Origin: Globodera rostochiensis
Lineage: Eukaryota; Nematoda; Chromadorea; Rhabditida; Heteroderidae
NCBI GenBank assembly: GCA_018350325.1
Contig: JAEVLN010000009.1
Coordinates: forward strand, 2,129,388 to 2,193,387
Direction of reading: 5' to 3'
DNA length: 64,000 nucleotides
Shown here: positions 11,696-23,065 of the stretch, one piece after another
How positions within the stretch are numbered: position 1 is the first letter of the stretch
Layout: the number at the start of each line of letters is the position of its first letter
Position numbers and translations under genes: made by a program
The notes under the pieces: model-generated
Databases searched by the model: none
The model's input: the letters and a program-made list of their open reading frames with translations, nothing else
What the model was told of the DNA's origin: nothing

Positions 11696-11744
11696 AATAG
11701 GCTTACATAAGTATGTTAATTCCTCATTTTTGTCACGTGCACAC

Positions 11745-11835
11745 CAGGGATGGGAGCCGACAACCTCAAAAAATTTCGGAACTCGGAATTCCAAGACATC
11801 AAAAAAGTCGGGAATCGGAATTCCGACCATCCCTG
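11745..11835. mobile_element. hAT-type MITE (CAGGGATGG family)
   Basis: The ends are CAGGGATGG and CCATCCCTG, flanked by identical 8-bp repeats GTGCACAC at 11737-11744 and 11836-11843. The 91-bp element has 'ggaattcc' inverted blocks inside. A degenerate relative is at about 45825-45945. Confidence 0.93.
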
Positions 11836-11843
11836 GTGCACAC

Positions 11844-13433
11844 TGCACATATGTATATACCGTTGTGGTGGTTTTGTTAGCCCCAGGCATAGCAATCAAA
11901 CAAATTTTTAAGTGCGCGGGTGGGGAGGGCTAACTCAAAAATCAACACAGCCACCACAGCAAGGAGCTCTGTTTTTACACCTAACAACAACAAAAAACTT
12001 TTTGCTGACAATGAGGAGGAGTTATGTGTAATGACAGGACCGTGCGCAAAGCGCCGGCGGGGTCAATTCGTCCGACTGAGCGGAGCAATCGAGCGGCGCC
12101 CCCACCAATTGCTGGGGCGCCGTTTGTCGAGTGTGCGGTACTTTGGCGCCCAGTATAAAGCAGAGGGTTGCCAACTGTCCTTATTTTTGTAAGATTTGTC
12201 CTTATTTGAGGCCTCCGTCCTCATTTTGTCCTTATTTTTCGAATTTTGTGAAGATTTTCATAATATTTTAAGACGATTTTTACGCAAATTGCTGCCAATT
12301 TTTTATGCAAGCTTCGTTTTTTGTGCGTAGTTCGGCATTTTTCCAAATTTCCTTCAGAAAAAGGCAATAAAATTCGAATTTTTGAATTTTTCTTGCCAAG
12401 ATCAATTTTTTTCAAAAGAATTTTTTTGTTAAAACCCTTCATGAATTTTTTTTTTCTTTCCTCGAAATGTACCACTTTCGCACAATACCACCTTAAGCTC
12501 GAAAGTTTTCAACCATTTTTGGAGTCTGGCATTTATGAAATGCATTTTTTCCATGTTTTTTTAAATTCAATTTGGTACAGATTATTGGCCAAATTTTGGA
12601 TTTCGAACCGCGCGACTCGACCATTTTTTTGACAGAACATTTTTTAAAGGCTGTGAAAATCTATTTTTATTATTATCGTGGGAATGAAAACTTTTTGTTG
12701 GCCTAAAAATGCAAATTTTAGCTCAAACGATGGGGACACAGAAATAAAATATGCACGATTTGTTATTTGTGGTGGTTTTGGCTCTTTCCGTCCTGCTGGG
12801 CAACCGTGTTTTATGAATTGATTTACACATTTCCGTTTTATCCAATTTGAAAAAGAAAAACCGGATCAAATGGATTACATATGACGCCCTATGATCAGGC
12901 AATATCATGGTTTCTAAATTGCTCCATGAATTTAATGCCAAATATCTCCAAAAATGTGTTCGGACGGGAATCCCGTCACGGGATCCCGTTTAATTTCCCG
13001 ATAAAATCCTGACGGGGATCCCGACCCGATCTTTAGCCAATGGGTCTACTAAACATTTCCTTTACCGCTTCACCCATTTTGAATTATTTCTAGGGGGAGG
13101 GATTCCCCCCCCCCCGGGGGGATACGACCTGGCCCGCCCTTTACATTGTCCCCAAAATTGAATTTTAACCATTTTCACATTACTAATTCATTTTTCATTT
13201 TCAGATTTATTCCCAGTCGCGGGTAAAAGTGCAAAAATATCGTCCTTAAATTTGCTTGTTGTGTGCTGCTGCACGTACTATTCGTTGTTGTTGTTGCTAT
13301 AAACACAACAACAACAACAACAACAACAAAAAATTCATTCTCTCCAATTACCAAACAGAAACAACAACAACAGCACAACAACCACATCAAAACGAAAACG
13401 TATTCCTCGCCCAGCCGCGGCATTATTGATTTG
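11844..13433. other. Intergenic spacer upstream of the GalNAc-transferase
   Basis: It contains 'gtccttattttt' iterations at about 12175-12240 that resemble sequence near 48230-48310. There is a small 'cgggaatcccg' inverted-repeat cluster at 12960-13035 and CAA/GTT trinucleotide runs at 13285-13380. No exon could be supported. The reading frame of the first GalNAc-transferase exon is open back to 13263 but is only a Thr/Gln/Asn repeat there. Confidence 0.5.
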
Positions 13434-16400
13434 ATGGCTTTAAAGTTTTTTCCCGCCCGACGGCGTTCATTTTTCATCAAATTGGTGCTGCTCGTCCCGT
13501 TCGTGTGGATATGCGCCCTCATTTTCTTGAATTTGCCCGGAACGGTAACAAAATTTTTCAGATTCACAAAATGTTCCGGTGGAATTTTTTGTTTAGAAAT
13601 TGGCCTAACGGACAAAATCTTCAAAATTTTTTCCATTTTTTGTTTTAGAAATTGGTTAAATTTTTCCATTTTTTTTGTTTAGAAATTGGCCAAACGAACA
13701 AAATTTTAATTTTTTCCCCCATTTTTTGTTTGGGGTTTCCCGGGGGTTTTCAAACCAAAAAAAAAATCCAGCATTTATTTTTTTCTAATTTTTTGTTTTT
13801 TGCGTTATTTAACTTTTTTGTTTTGTTTTAGCGAAACAGTGACGAAAATCCCAGCGACCAGCGGAATGAGCGGGGCGTAAAAAAGGAACAAGACGGACTT
13901 GCTCTAATGGCTATTCAAGGGTTAGTTTTTTTTTGTAAAAAATTCTAACAAAAAACAAATTGTTTTAAAAGTCGAGAAAGTGGTGCTTCTGGGGATTTTC
14001 GGCTAGAATCCAAATTTTAGGAAATTTTGAATTTTAAAATTTTTTTTTAAATGGGGGGGGGCACCATCTTCACTATTACCGTTTTTTTTTGTAAAAAATT
14101 TTAACAAAATGATGTCATAAAATTCAATTTGGTCAGATTTGGTCCGCCCGTTGTCATCGCGGACCAACCAACTGTCAAAGATCTACGGAAGGAGAGCAAA
14201 GAGGAGGGGGTTGGTTTTTGAACCTTTTGAGAATTTTCTATTTTTTTATTTTTTAAAAACTTTTTGCAGGTCGGCAACATTCCGAAACCCGGACGACAAT
14301 CCTTTTTTGACCCAAAGTCACCAATTTACAAAAAAGGGGACCCCAGCCAGGCAGGCGAAGGCGGCAAGGCCGTCAAAATTGACAAGGAGGTCTGTCTGAC
14401 TTGACTTATTTGTTAGCTAGGCCTAAAATGAAAAAAAAAAATTCCCGTCCCCAAAATTTGACAATTTTTTAATGTTGGGGAAAGGATTACGCGCGTATGC
14501 CATAAAAAGTGAAATTTTAACAATTTTTTATCCCTTACATTTAGAGAACGGATAAATACAAATATTTGGAATATTTGTACAAATATCCAAATATTTGTTT
14601 TGTCAGATTTTTCGAAAAACCAAATTTTGATATTATTTTTTTTGTTGCCATAACTTTGTGTCAAAAATGAACCCAAAAGGAGGGCTTAAACGTATTGTTA
14701 TACTAGCAGTACACACTGGTGGGATCGAGAAATAAAAAAATGAACTCAATTTTTGGTGGAACCCGCACAAGATTTTCCACGAGCCCTGATCCAAATGCGG
14801 ATCTTGCGATTTAGACATTTTTAAAATTTATGGACCCCTGGTTCCGCGACATTTTGCAAAATTCTGTGCCCTATTTTTGGAGTAATACCACCTGTGCTTG
14901 CTTTATGTTTGAAATTTTTTAATGCAATTAATGCAATTTAATTAGAAATTGTCGCCCGAAGAGCGGAAGAAATATGATGACGGCTTCCAGAACAATGCCT
15001 TTAACCAATACGGCACGTTTACAATTTAAAAAATAATAATTTGAACATTTTTTGTTTAAGCATCGGACATGATTTCACTTCACCGGTCGTTGCCGCCCCC
15101 GGCGGATGACGAGTGAGTTTTTTTGTGTGTTTGTCGCCGCGGGGGGGGGGGATTTTAAATTTTTGAAGTTTTTAACTTCAATTATATGAATCATGAAGCA
15201 CTTTTGGGAAAAAATTCCCATTTTTCTCTAAAAAATATGAAATTTTTAAACAAAGTTCAAAAAGTTGGCATAATTGTGGCAGGTGTGGAAATGTGGCAAA
15301 AAAAAAAACTGGCAAATTTGGATTTTGGGGGTGCATTTTTGGGATTTATTGTATTTTTTCTTAAGCAATTTTTCGACCAAAAAAAAATGCTCGATTTTGG
15401 AAGAAAATTGGATTTACAATTTTTTTATTTCCCCTTCAAATTTTGGGTGCACCACCGAGCAGTACGCGTCCAATTTGCCGGACACGACGGTGGTGATCTG
15501 CTTCCACAACGAGGCCTGGTCCGTGTTGTTGCGCACGGTGCACAGTGTTATTGAACGAACGCCGGACGCGCTGTTGAACGAGGTGATCTTGGTGGACGAC
15601 TTCTCGGACATGGAGCACACGAAGAGGCCGTTGGACGAGTACATGGCCCAGTTCAAGAAGGTTTACACCGACCGCTTTTGCTTAGTGCATTTGGGTGCTT
15701 TTCACTATTATGGAGACGGCCTTTTAATCGGGTAGAATCCGATTCGAACATCCATTTCACCCAATTTTGAACCCCGAACCCGAATTCGAACAATTTTTTG
15801 AAAATTCAAAATTTTTCAAAATTCAATTTTAGCCTCAAAATTATTCATAAAACATAAGATTGCAACGAAAAAACAACTAATGATCGAATTCATGTTTTTT
15901 GAATGATTTTGAGGCTAAAATTGAATTTTGGAAATTTTTGATTCTTCTAAAAATTGTATGAATTCGGGTCCCGGAGTTCGAAAATCGTCGAAGCGGAGGT
16001 CAGATCCGGAGGCTACGCCTCTGAATACGCTAAGAAAAATGTTTTATTTTTAAATATTTTTAAAAATGCCCCCTCAAAGTCTTCGAGTTTTTGCATCATT
16101 TTATATATGCAGGTTCGCGTTCTGCGGCTCGAAAAGCGCGAGGGACTCATCCGGGCGCGCCTCCGTGGCGCTGCATTGGCCAAAGGCCAAGTGATCACCT
16201 ACCTGGACTCGCATTGCGAGTGCATGGACGGTACGTCCTGTAACATTTGACAACATTTAATTGAGCTTGAGTTTGATGAGCGAAATTTAGATCAAAACAA
16301 AAAAACGATAGTCCATTTTAACTGTTTTGTGTTCAGGTTGGATTGAGCCGTTGCTGGACCGGATTCATAAGAACAGCTCGACAGTCGTGTGTCCGGTGAT

Positions 16401-19400
16401 TGACGTGATTGATGACAACAATTTTGAGTACCACTACTCCAAGGCGTTCTTCACCAATGTTGGCGGTGTGTGGTGGTGGTGATCAAACAAAAAATATTAT
16501 CCAAAAAAGCGTTTTTCTGGACACAAATTGCCACAATATCTTGGGCTCTCTAATTTTTGGGTCCAAAATTTTGTCGTATTTTAAATTTAAAAACAAAAAT
16601 TGGCTTCAAATAAGGGTGCCAACTTTAAATCCCGACAATTTGATGCAATTTTGGGTAGAGAACGAACGCCTCGAATTTGTGGGCTCCATAAAAATGGATG
16701 TCATTTTAGTTTCTTTGATTTGAAAAAAAAAATTAATTTGTGCAAAGAAAACTTTAAAAAATCATTTTCCTATAGGGTTTGACTGGTCATTGCAGTTCAA
16801 CTGGCATCCAATTCCGGAGCGGGATCGCAAAAATCGTCGGCACATTGATCCGGTTGCATCGCCGACCATGGTATTTAAAAAAAAAATTTTGTTTTTGTAT
16901 TAAAATGGGGGGGGGGGGGAGCCCTAGCCCTTAGGCTAAATTTTTTGAAATTTTAAAAGCCCAAGAAAAAAAAAGTTGGATTTTTTTTAGGCCGGCGGAC
17001 TCTTCTCCATTCACCGGGAGTATTTCGAAAAATTGGGCACCTACGACCCGGGCTTCGACATTTGGGGCGGCGAGAACTTGGAGCTGTCTTTTAAGGTAAA
17101 CGGATTTTAAAACTTACTTTTTTGTTTTTGTTTTTTTTTAAATTTGAAATTTTTAGATTTGGATGTGCGGTGGCCGGCTTGAAATTGTTCCGTGGTAAGG
17201 CGATTTTTGTTTAATTTTTTGAAAAAAAATTTAAATTTTTGAAATTTGATCAAAAACTGTTCAGTTCCCATGTTGGGCACATTTTCCGCAAACGAAGTCC
17301 GTACAAATGGCGGGCGGGCGTCAATGTGCTGAAGAAGAACTCCATTCGGTTGGCCGAGGTGTGGCTGGACGACTTCAAGACGTACTACTACGAGCGCATC
17401 AACAACCAATTGGTTCTTCTGTTTTTCTCTCAAAAGCATTTTTTCAATATAATTTTAAAAGCATTTTTTAAGGGTGATTTTGGTGACATCAAATCGCGCA
17501 AGGAGCTCAGAGAGGTGATTTTTTTTAAATAAAATGGAAATTGCGAAAATTTTAACTTTTTCTAGTCATCAATTATTCAACCTCAACAATTGGGAAAATA
17601 ATGAAAAATGGATGAAATTAAAAGTTTGGGTTAAAGAAGCAAAATTTTATTTTTATTAAAGGCTAAGAAGGTAAAAAAAGAAATTAGAAATATTTTTTTT
17701 TACCATTTTTCAATCATTCTGTTTCCAGCGACTGCAATGCAAAACGTTCAAGTGGTATTTGAACAACATTTTCCCCGAACTGTTCGTCCCCGGCGAAGCA
17801 GTTGCGAAGGGCGAGGTAAGCGAGCAGTACATCGATGCTGAACATTTATTAAAACAAATAAAATGGACGCGTGTGTCCGAATTTTCCGAATTTTTTTTGG
17901 GCTTTATTCTTCCGCTTTATAGAAAAAAAAATGCATAAAATTTGGAAAAATCGGACCCCCACAATTTTATGTCCAACAAAATTGTGCCATATGCAAATGC
18001 TTGCTTCTTCAAAACGCTTGCAGTATTTTTTCTACATTATTAATAAATTTAAAAAAATATTTACGCGATTTTTTTTTTTTGTGTGGGTACAAACAGCGGT
18101 TTTTAGAAAGTTTGAAATAAAATTAAAAAAAAATTTTCAATCCTAGAAAAGTGGGGCGACACGATTCTAAAATTGAAGGTTTTTGATTAATCAATCTGTT
18201 AACAAAATTATTATAAATAGCAAAAAATCGCGTAAATATTTTTCCAAAAAAAATTAAATATTGCCTTTGGCAATTTGTGTGGATTAATTACCATTAATTA
18301 ATGACAAAATGCCAAAACTCGTATTTTCTTTCCCCCCCCCCCCCATTTTTTGTTCTGTCGGCTTCAAAACAGCGCTTCGTGTTCAGTCTAGGCACAAAAA
18401 ACTGCCGCCGCTTTTTTTTTCAAATGTTACAGCAGCAGATTTTAGTTTTTGAATTTTTTTTTTCTTAACGGTCCGGGACACCAAAAATATTTACAGAAAT
18501 TTTTAGCAATTTTTTTTTTAAATTTTAATTATCATAAATTTACACATGCTTATGGGTTAGCAAATGTTTCCCATGAACGTGCTAGGACGCGTGAGTGGGT
18601 GGGTGGCACTGTTTTCACAATTTTTGCTTTTTTGACAACATTACGCCAAACAAAAATTTTTTTTCAAAAAATTTAAAATGAACTTTTTGAGGAAACAAAC
18701 ATTTGCTGACCCGTAGGTGTACACACCCAAATTCATCAATAAGTGTAACATACGTAAACGTACGTGTACAGGTCGCCAATGGTGCGCCACTGAAGCATCA
18801 GCGGTGCCTAGACTGTGTGGTCAAAAAGCGCGATAAATTGAAGCCGATTGGACTGTGGCCATGCCATGGACAGGGTGGGAACCAAGTGAGTTTTGGCATT
18901 TTGGTTGGCTTGTGGCCCTGTTCAGGTCCGGAACGGCTTTGTGCCGCCCGGTGGTGGTGGCGCCGGCGATGGTCAACCACCGGCGTCCTGTGTGGACAGT
19001 CCGGTGGGGGACGAGCACAACAATAAGCCCGTAATTGCATACCCGTGCCATTTACAGGGCGGAAATCAGGTGGAAATGGAGAGGAAAAAAAGAGCGGAAC
19101 AATTTTTCTTAACCCCCCCCCCCTTACACCCCTCTACACCCTACGGTTGCCAAATTTTTTTTTTGTAAAATTTGGAGAAAAAATTTTTTGGGTACACTTT
19201 TTGGGGTTTGCACAGTTTCCATTACTAATATTGTGAATATAATAAAGAGCAATTTGGAATAACGAAAATTCTTTTTTTAGAGAGAAAAATCGAAAATTTT
19301 TGTTTTTTTTGTGGAACTTTTTGTTTGTTCTGACTTGGTGGACTGCTTGATGTGCATGCGTTTGTTTTGAGTCCAAAAAAAGCTTGGGGGGGGGGTAGGG

Positions 19401-20764
19401 GATGGTGTTGTGAACTGCTCGGGCCGGTCGGAGCGAAGGGGCAACAACAATGCAATAACACAACAGCAAATGCTGCTGCTGCTGCTGCTTTAAAGCCATT
19501 GGAAAAAAAATTAAAAAAAAACATATTTATTAAAATTAAAAAAAGTGTCCACGCGAGAACACAGTGAATTTCCGTTAGATTCGAAACGCCGGGGGCGGTT
19601 CCAAAATTTGCATCGATTGGACGAAGCGGAGCAAACTCGGTTTTGTTGTTTTGATCCTTTTTTTTGGTTAACATTTCAGTTTTAAAAAGTTAGGCCTTTA
19701 CTGGTGCCACAACCAGGGTGGAAATCAGGTTTAAAATCCCTTAATGTTTATATTTTTATTTAACATATTTTGTGTATTGTTTTGTTTGTTGCCTCTTCTG
19801 GTAAGTTTTTGTGTATAAATTGATCAATGGATGCGGGGATCAATTTTTTCTCATGAGTGATGACTTTTTGAATGATTTTTTTTTGTCGGTTTATAATTTT
19901 TTGCGTCCATTTCAGTACTGGATGTTCAGTCGAGACGGCGAGATCCGGCGTGACGAGTCGTGCATCGACTTTGCCGGCAAGGAGGTGATGATATTTCCGT
20001 GCCATTCACAGGTGCCAAAAAAGACATTTTAAACAACAAATTAATTCCCCCCGATTTTTTTTCGTAGAAAGGCAATCAGGAATGGCGCTATAATCATAAG
20101 GTGAAAAAGGGAGTTACAAATTTTTTTCAAAAAATAATTGTGTTAAAATTTTGTTCATCAGCTACGCCAACTGTTGCACGTTGTCACCGGAAAATGCATG
20201 GAGATGACCAGGGATGGCAACAAGTTGAAGGTGGTCGACGGGGGGGGGGGTCGCGGGTTTTGTGGGTTGCGCACTGATAGTGAGTCCGGTCTTCCGGACG
20301 GAATTGTTCAGATTCCTCCTCCCGTTTTGATCCGGGGATGTCGAAAAGCCTGAAAATGCTTGATCAAATATATGTTGTTTCTGGATAATTCCAAATCCTG
20401 CTCATGGACGGTCGTCCGCTGCGGGCTCAATAGATTTGATTCATAGAATTTAAATTGGATTGATCCATAAATTTTAAAATTGGATTGATTCATAAAATTT
20501 AAAATTGGATTGATTCATAAAATTTAAAATTGGATTGATTCGTAAAATTTAAAATTGGATTGATTCATAGAATTTAAATTGGATTGATTAATAAAATTTA
20601 AAATGTATACCATTCGCCTCATTCCCGCGCACACACAAAAACAATTTGACAACATTTAAAACATTTTAAAGATGAGTGCATGTAATACGGAAAGTGCCTA
20701 CCAGCAATGGACATTCAAGGACTACAACGAGACAAAGGCACGCGAGTACGGCATGGTCCTGTAG
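13434..20764 (+). CDS. gly-5: Polypeptide N-acetylgalactosaminyltransferase, GLY-5-like, 20 exons
   Basis: This Golgi type II membrane enzyme starts mucin-type O-glycosylation by moving GalNAc from UDP-GalNAc to Ser/Thr. Exons: 13434-13544, 13832-13920, 14137-14209, 14270-14389, 14946-15012, 15061-15112, 15447-15660, 16113-16230, 16337-16465, 16776-16870, 16991-17095, 17157-17194, 17265-17412, 17473-17514, 17729-17815, 18772-18885, 19916-20011, 20068-20100, 20162-20230, 20672-20764. This gives 630 aa. A membrane anchor is at residues 14-34. The GT1 motif ([21 protein letters not shown]), metal-binding LDSHCE (Asp274, His276) and Gal/GalNAc-T motif ([21 protein letters not shown]) are present. 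The ricin-type lectin domain ends in GGNQ-YW, GNQEW and YQQW. Two junctions are non-canonical: a GC donor at 15013 and a GG acceptor before 15447. Two alternative lectin cassettes are listed separately. The gly-5 assignment rests on [19 protein letters not shown] linkers and the cassettes. Confidence 0.93.
15735..16000. mobile_element. Foldback repeat in GalNAc-transferase intron 7
   Basis: The arms 'caaaattcaattttagcctc' (ending near 15836) and 'gaggctaaaattgaattttg' (starting near 15909) are inverted. Outer blocks 'cgaacccgaattcg' and 'gaattcgggtcc' extend the symmetry. A relative with the same 'aattttggctc'/'gaggcaaaatt' core lies at 24725-24900. Confidence 0.75.
18926..19069 (+). CDS. Alternative lectin cassette B of the GalNAc-transferase
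   Basis: This 144-nt, phase-0 exon has consensus borders (ttcag before, gtggaa after). It encodes [12 protein letters not shown].. ASCVDS .. [15 protein letters not shown]. It could replace exon 18772-18885 ([15 protein letters not shown] .. [13 protein letters not shown]): both begin with V-x-N, carry a C-x-D motif and end in GGNQ just before the shared [12 protein letters not shown] exon. Mutually exclusive use is the simplest reading, because joining both would duplicate the CLD-to-QxW half repeat. Confidence 0.8.
19579..19728 (+). CDS. Alternative lectin cassette C of the GalNAc-transferase (two exons)
   Basis: Exons 19579-19639 and 19694-19728 (61 + 35 = 96 nt, in phase) encode [32 protein letters not shown]. 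They give a third version of the same lectin half repeat with C-I-D and GGNQ motifs. The small intron between them uses gttttg and ttag; an alternative junction two residues longer is also possible. As with cassette B, it would splice from exon 15 and into exon 19916. Confidence 0.7.
20430..20610 (+). repeat. About 29-bp tandem repeat in the last GalNAc-transferase intron
   Basis: The unit 'ttggattgattcataaaatt' plus 'taaaa' repeats about six times with single-base differences. Confidence 0.9.
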
Positions 20765-21551
20765 GGAAGACGGTGGTGTCGTCCGTCATATCCATTCGCG
20801 AGATTACGAAGGTGGCGTGGGGTTGGATACGGCACGGGGTTCAATCATCAAATCAATTAGGCATTAATCAGGAAAAAAAATAAAATAATGATTTGTTTCA
20901 GTTTCACTGCATCATCATCCCCCTTGTGGCGTCGTCATCATCGTTTTTTATCCCAAACTACTGTTGCTGAACAACCTTAACACTAACAACATAACAACAC
21001 CAAGCAGTACGCGTACACCATGCGTGAAAGATAATATATGATTTTTTTCCCCCCGCAACAAAACATTTTTGGCAATCTTTGCCATGCCCACCCACGCTCC
21101 CCATTCGCCCGTTGTCACTTATGCGCATAATGTCAACTTTTATTTATTTAATTTATTCTTTCTTTCTTTGTTTGTTATTATTATATTATGGTATGAAGAA
21201 TTTTACTCGCAAATATAATTTTAACTTTTTTTCTATATTTATATAAAATTTCTTGCCTCCACGAAAAGAGTCGTCAATTTTTTCAAAAATGAATTTTTTG
21301 TTTCTTGACCCTCAACATTATTACCTAATTATTGTGCACGCACCACACCCTTAATTGTTGTTTTATTATTTAAAAAAACTTAAACCTATCGCTGTTTTTT
21401 TGTTGTAATAATCCACATTCCGCCCGGTAAACGCAACGCAATTGCCACACATTGAAAAAAGCAAAAAATTTTTGTTTGCTTTTCTTTTATATATTAATAA
21501 TGCCCAATTTTTTGCTTCAATGTTCCAAATGTTGTGGAGAGACTAAGGGAG

Positions 21552-21666
21552 TACCGTATATATTGTTTTAATCCCCCACGCTGTAATAATCTCCCGCCTT
21601 CTAATAATGTTTTTGAGGAAGTTGAAAAATAATCTCCCATGTGGGATTAAAACAGTATATACGGTA
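21552..21666. mobile_element. MITE with TA-flanked inverted repeats
   Basis: The 115-bp element has arms 'accgtatatattgttttaat' and 'attaaaacagtatatacggt', inverted with one mismatch and bounded by TA on both sides. TA flanks fit a Tc1/mariner-type non-autonomous element. The element at 10484-10582 is a degenerate relative. Confidence 0.85.
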
Positions 21667-21713
21667 ATTTTTGCACAAAACTTGGGGCTCCATATAAAAC
21701 ATATGTATGTACC

Positions 21714-21801
21714 CAGGGATGTAACCGGACGCCAAAGAAGAAATGTCCGGGATTCCGGCTCTCAAAAAATGCCATAAATCCGGAATCCGGTTACATTCCT
21801 G
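21714..21801. mobile_element. MITE, CAGGGATGTAACCGGA ends
   Basis: The left end CAGGGATGTAACCGGA matches the inverted right end (CAGGAATGTAACCGGA) with one change. No clear target duplication survives. A one-ended relative ('caccagggatataaccgg') is at about 52266-52345. Confidence 0.75.
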
Positions 21802-22329
21802 ATACCTCCACCCATGGTCCATGGCACACACGCTCTAAATTCGGCATCTTTCACTTTGTTTGCCCTTTCCTTTTTGGTTGTTGTTCTTGTTGTTGGTTTG
21901 TTCGTTCATTCATAATATTTTTCGCTGTGATATGCATACATATTCCTCTCCACTTTTACACATTTTTTTTTTTGCCCGGGAATCGGGTCCCTTCAAGACC
22001 TCATTCCTTGCCATATTAACACCTTTTTGTTGTTGTTCACTAATTGCTTAATGTGCGGCGCCACATGAAAAGTACTCCCCCCGCCCATTCCAAAACATTT
22101 TGCAGACGAAAAAAAAGTGGTAATACAGTACAAATTGATTTTGTCTGCTAATTTAGCATAGAAAAAGTGCCGGAGCAGTATTCTATTTTATTTATGTTGT
22201 GAGATTTTGTTATGGTGTTTTTTGTATTCAATGGAATAAATGAAGCGGAAAAGCACACAAATTGAAATAACTAGAGCCGGACGTTCGAGATTCTCGATCA
22301 AAATCTTAATCAGTCCTCAGATCTGGCTG

Positions 22330-23065
22330 TTCAATAATTATAATTGGGAAAATATCGGTCATAGCGGCCAGAGCCAAAATCGAACAAAACATATACCAAT
22401 CGACTCCTCTTGGTCTGCAATGTAAAAATGCGAAAAAAAAATTTTGTGCAACCGTTCCCTGAAGAGTTACAGACCCGGGACTGAAATGTCTTTTGACTGG
22501 GGACTCAGTTGTCCACTGATTAAAAATGGGAAAAATCACTCATATTGGCTTTCAAATTACGAATTCGTCAATAGAAACTAAAAATTGAGAATTTAAAACG
22601 GTATTTGAACCGGTTTAAAATTTTGAAAATTAAAGAAAAAAATGTAAAATGGATACACCAGACCAAAAGTAAAAATGAACCCCCTTTCTCCGCAGACAAC
22701 CGTAAACAGAAGAAACTGTGCGCAGAAGCCCGGTCAGAGTACCATTCATAATGGTACTGAAGTTTCCATTTTTTCCTTTAATTTTCAAAATTTAAACGGT
22801 TTAAAAACCGTTTTAGATTCTCAATTTTTAGTTTCTATTGAGGAATTCGTAATTTGAAAGCCAATATAAGTGATTTTTCCATTTTTTAATCAGTGGACAA
22901 CTGTTTCCCCAGTCAAAAGAAACTTCAGTCCCGGGTCTGTAACCCTTCAGGGAATGGTTGCCCAAAATTTTTTTTCGGATTGTTACATTGCAGACCGAGA
23001 GGAGTCGATTGGTATATGTTTTGTTCGATTTTGGCTCTGGCCGCTATGACCGATATTTATCAATA
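22330..23065. mobile_element. Large foldback element, about 300-bp arms
   Basis: The segment 22335-22637 reappears inverted at about 22765-23065 with roughly 90% identity by eye, including 'agcggccagagccaaaatcg', 'cagacccgggactgaa' and 'acgaattcgtcaatagaaac'. A unique spacer of about 125 bp lies between the arms. An arm-end fragment is at 55746-55812. No coding capacity. Confidence 0.9.

Noticed and set aside
11194..11700. Open frames of 140-163 codons rich in Pro, Gly or Thr
   Set aside because: Low-complexity translation of C-runs and trinucleotide repeats on both strands; no conserved segment and no supporting neighbouring exon.
13263..13433. In-frame extension of the GalNAc-transferase N-terminus with Thr and Gln repeats
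   Set aside because: It comes from CAA/CAG trinucleotide runs. The Met at 13434 gives a normal type II topology with a short basic cytoplasmic tail before the anchor.
19225..19674. 149-codon minus-strand open frame across a GalNAc-transferase intron
   Set aside because: It overlaps cassette C on the opposite strand, and its residues reflect CTG repeats and T-runs; cassette C explains the conserved part.
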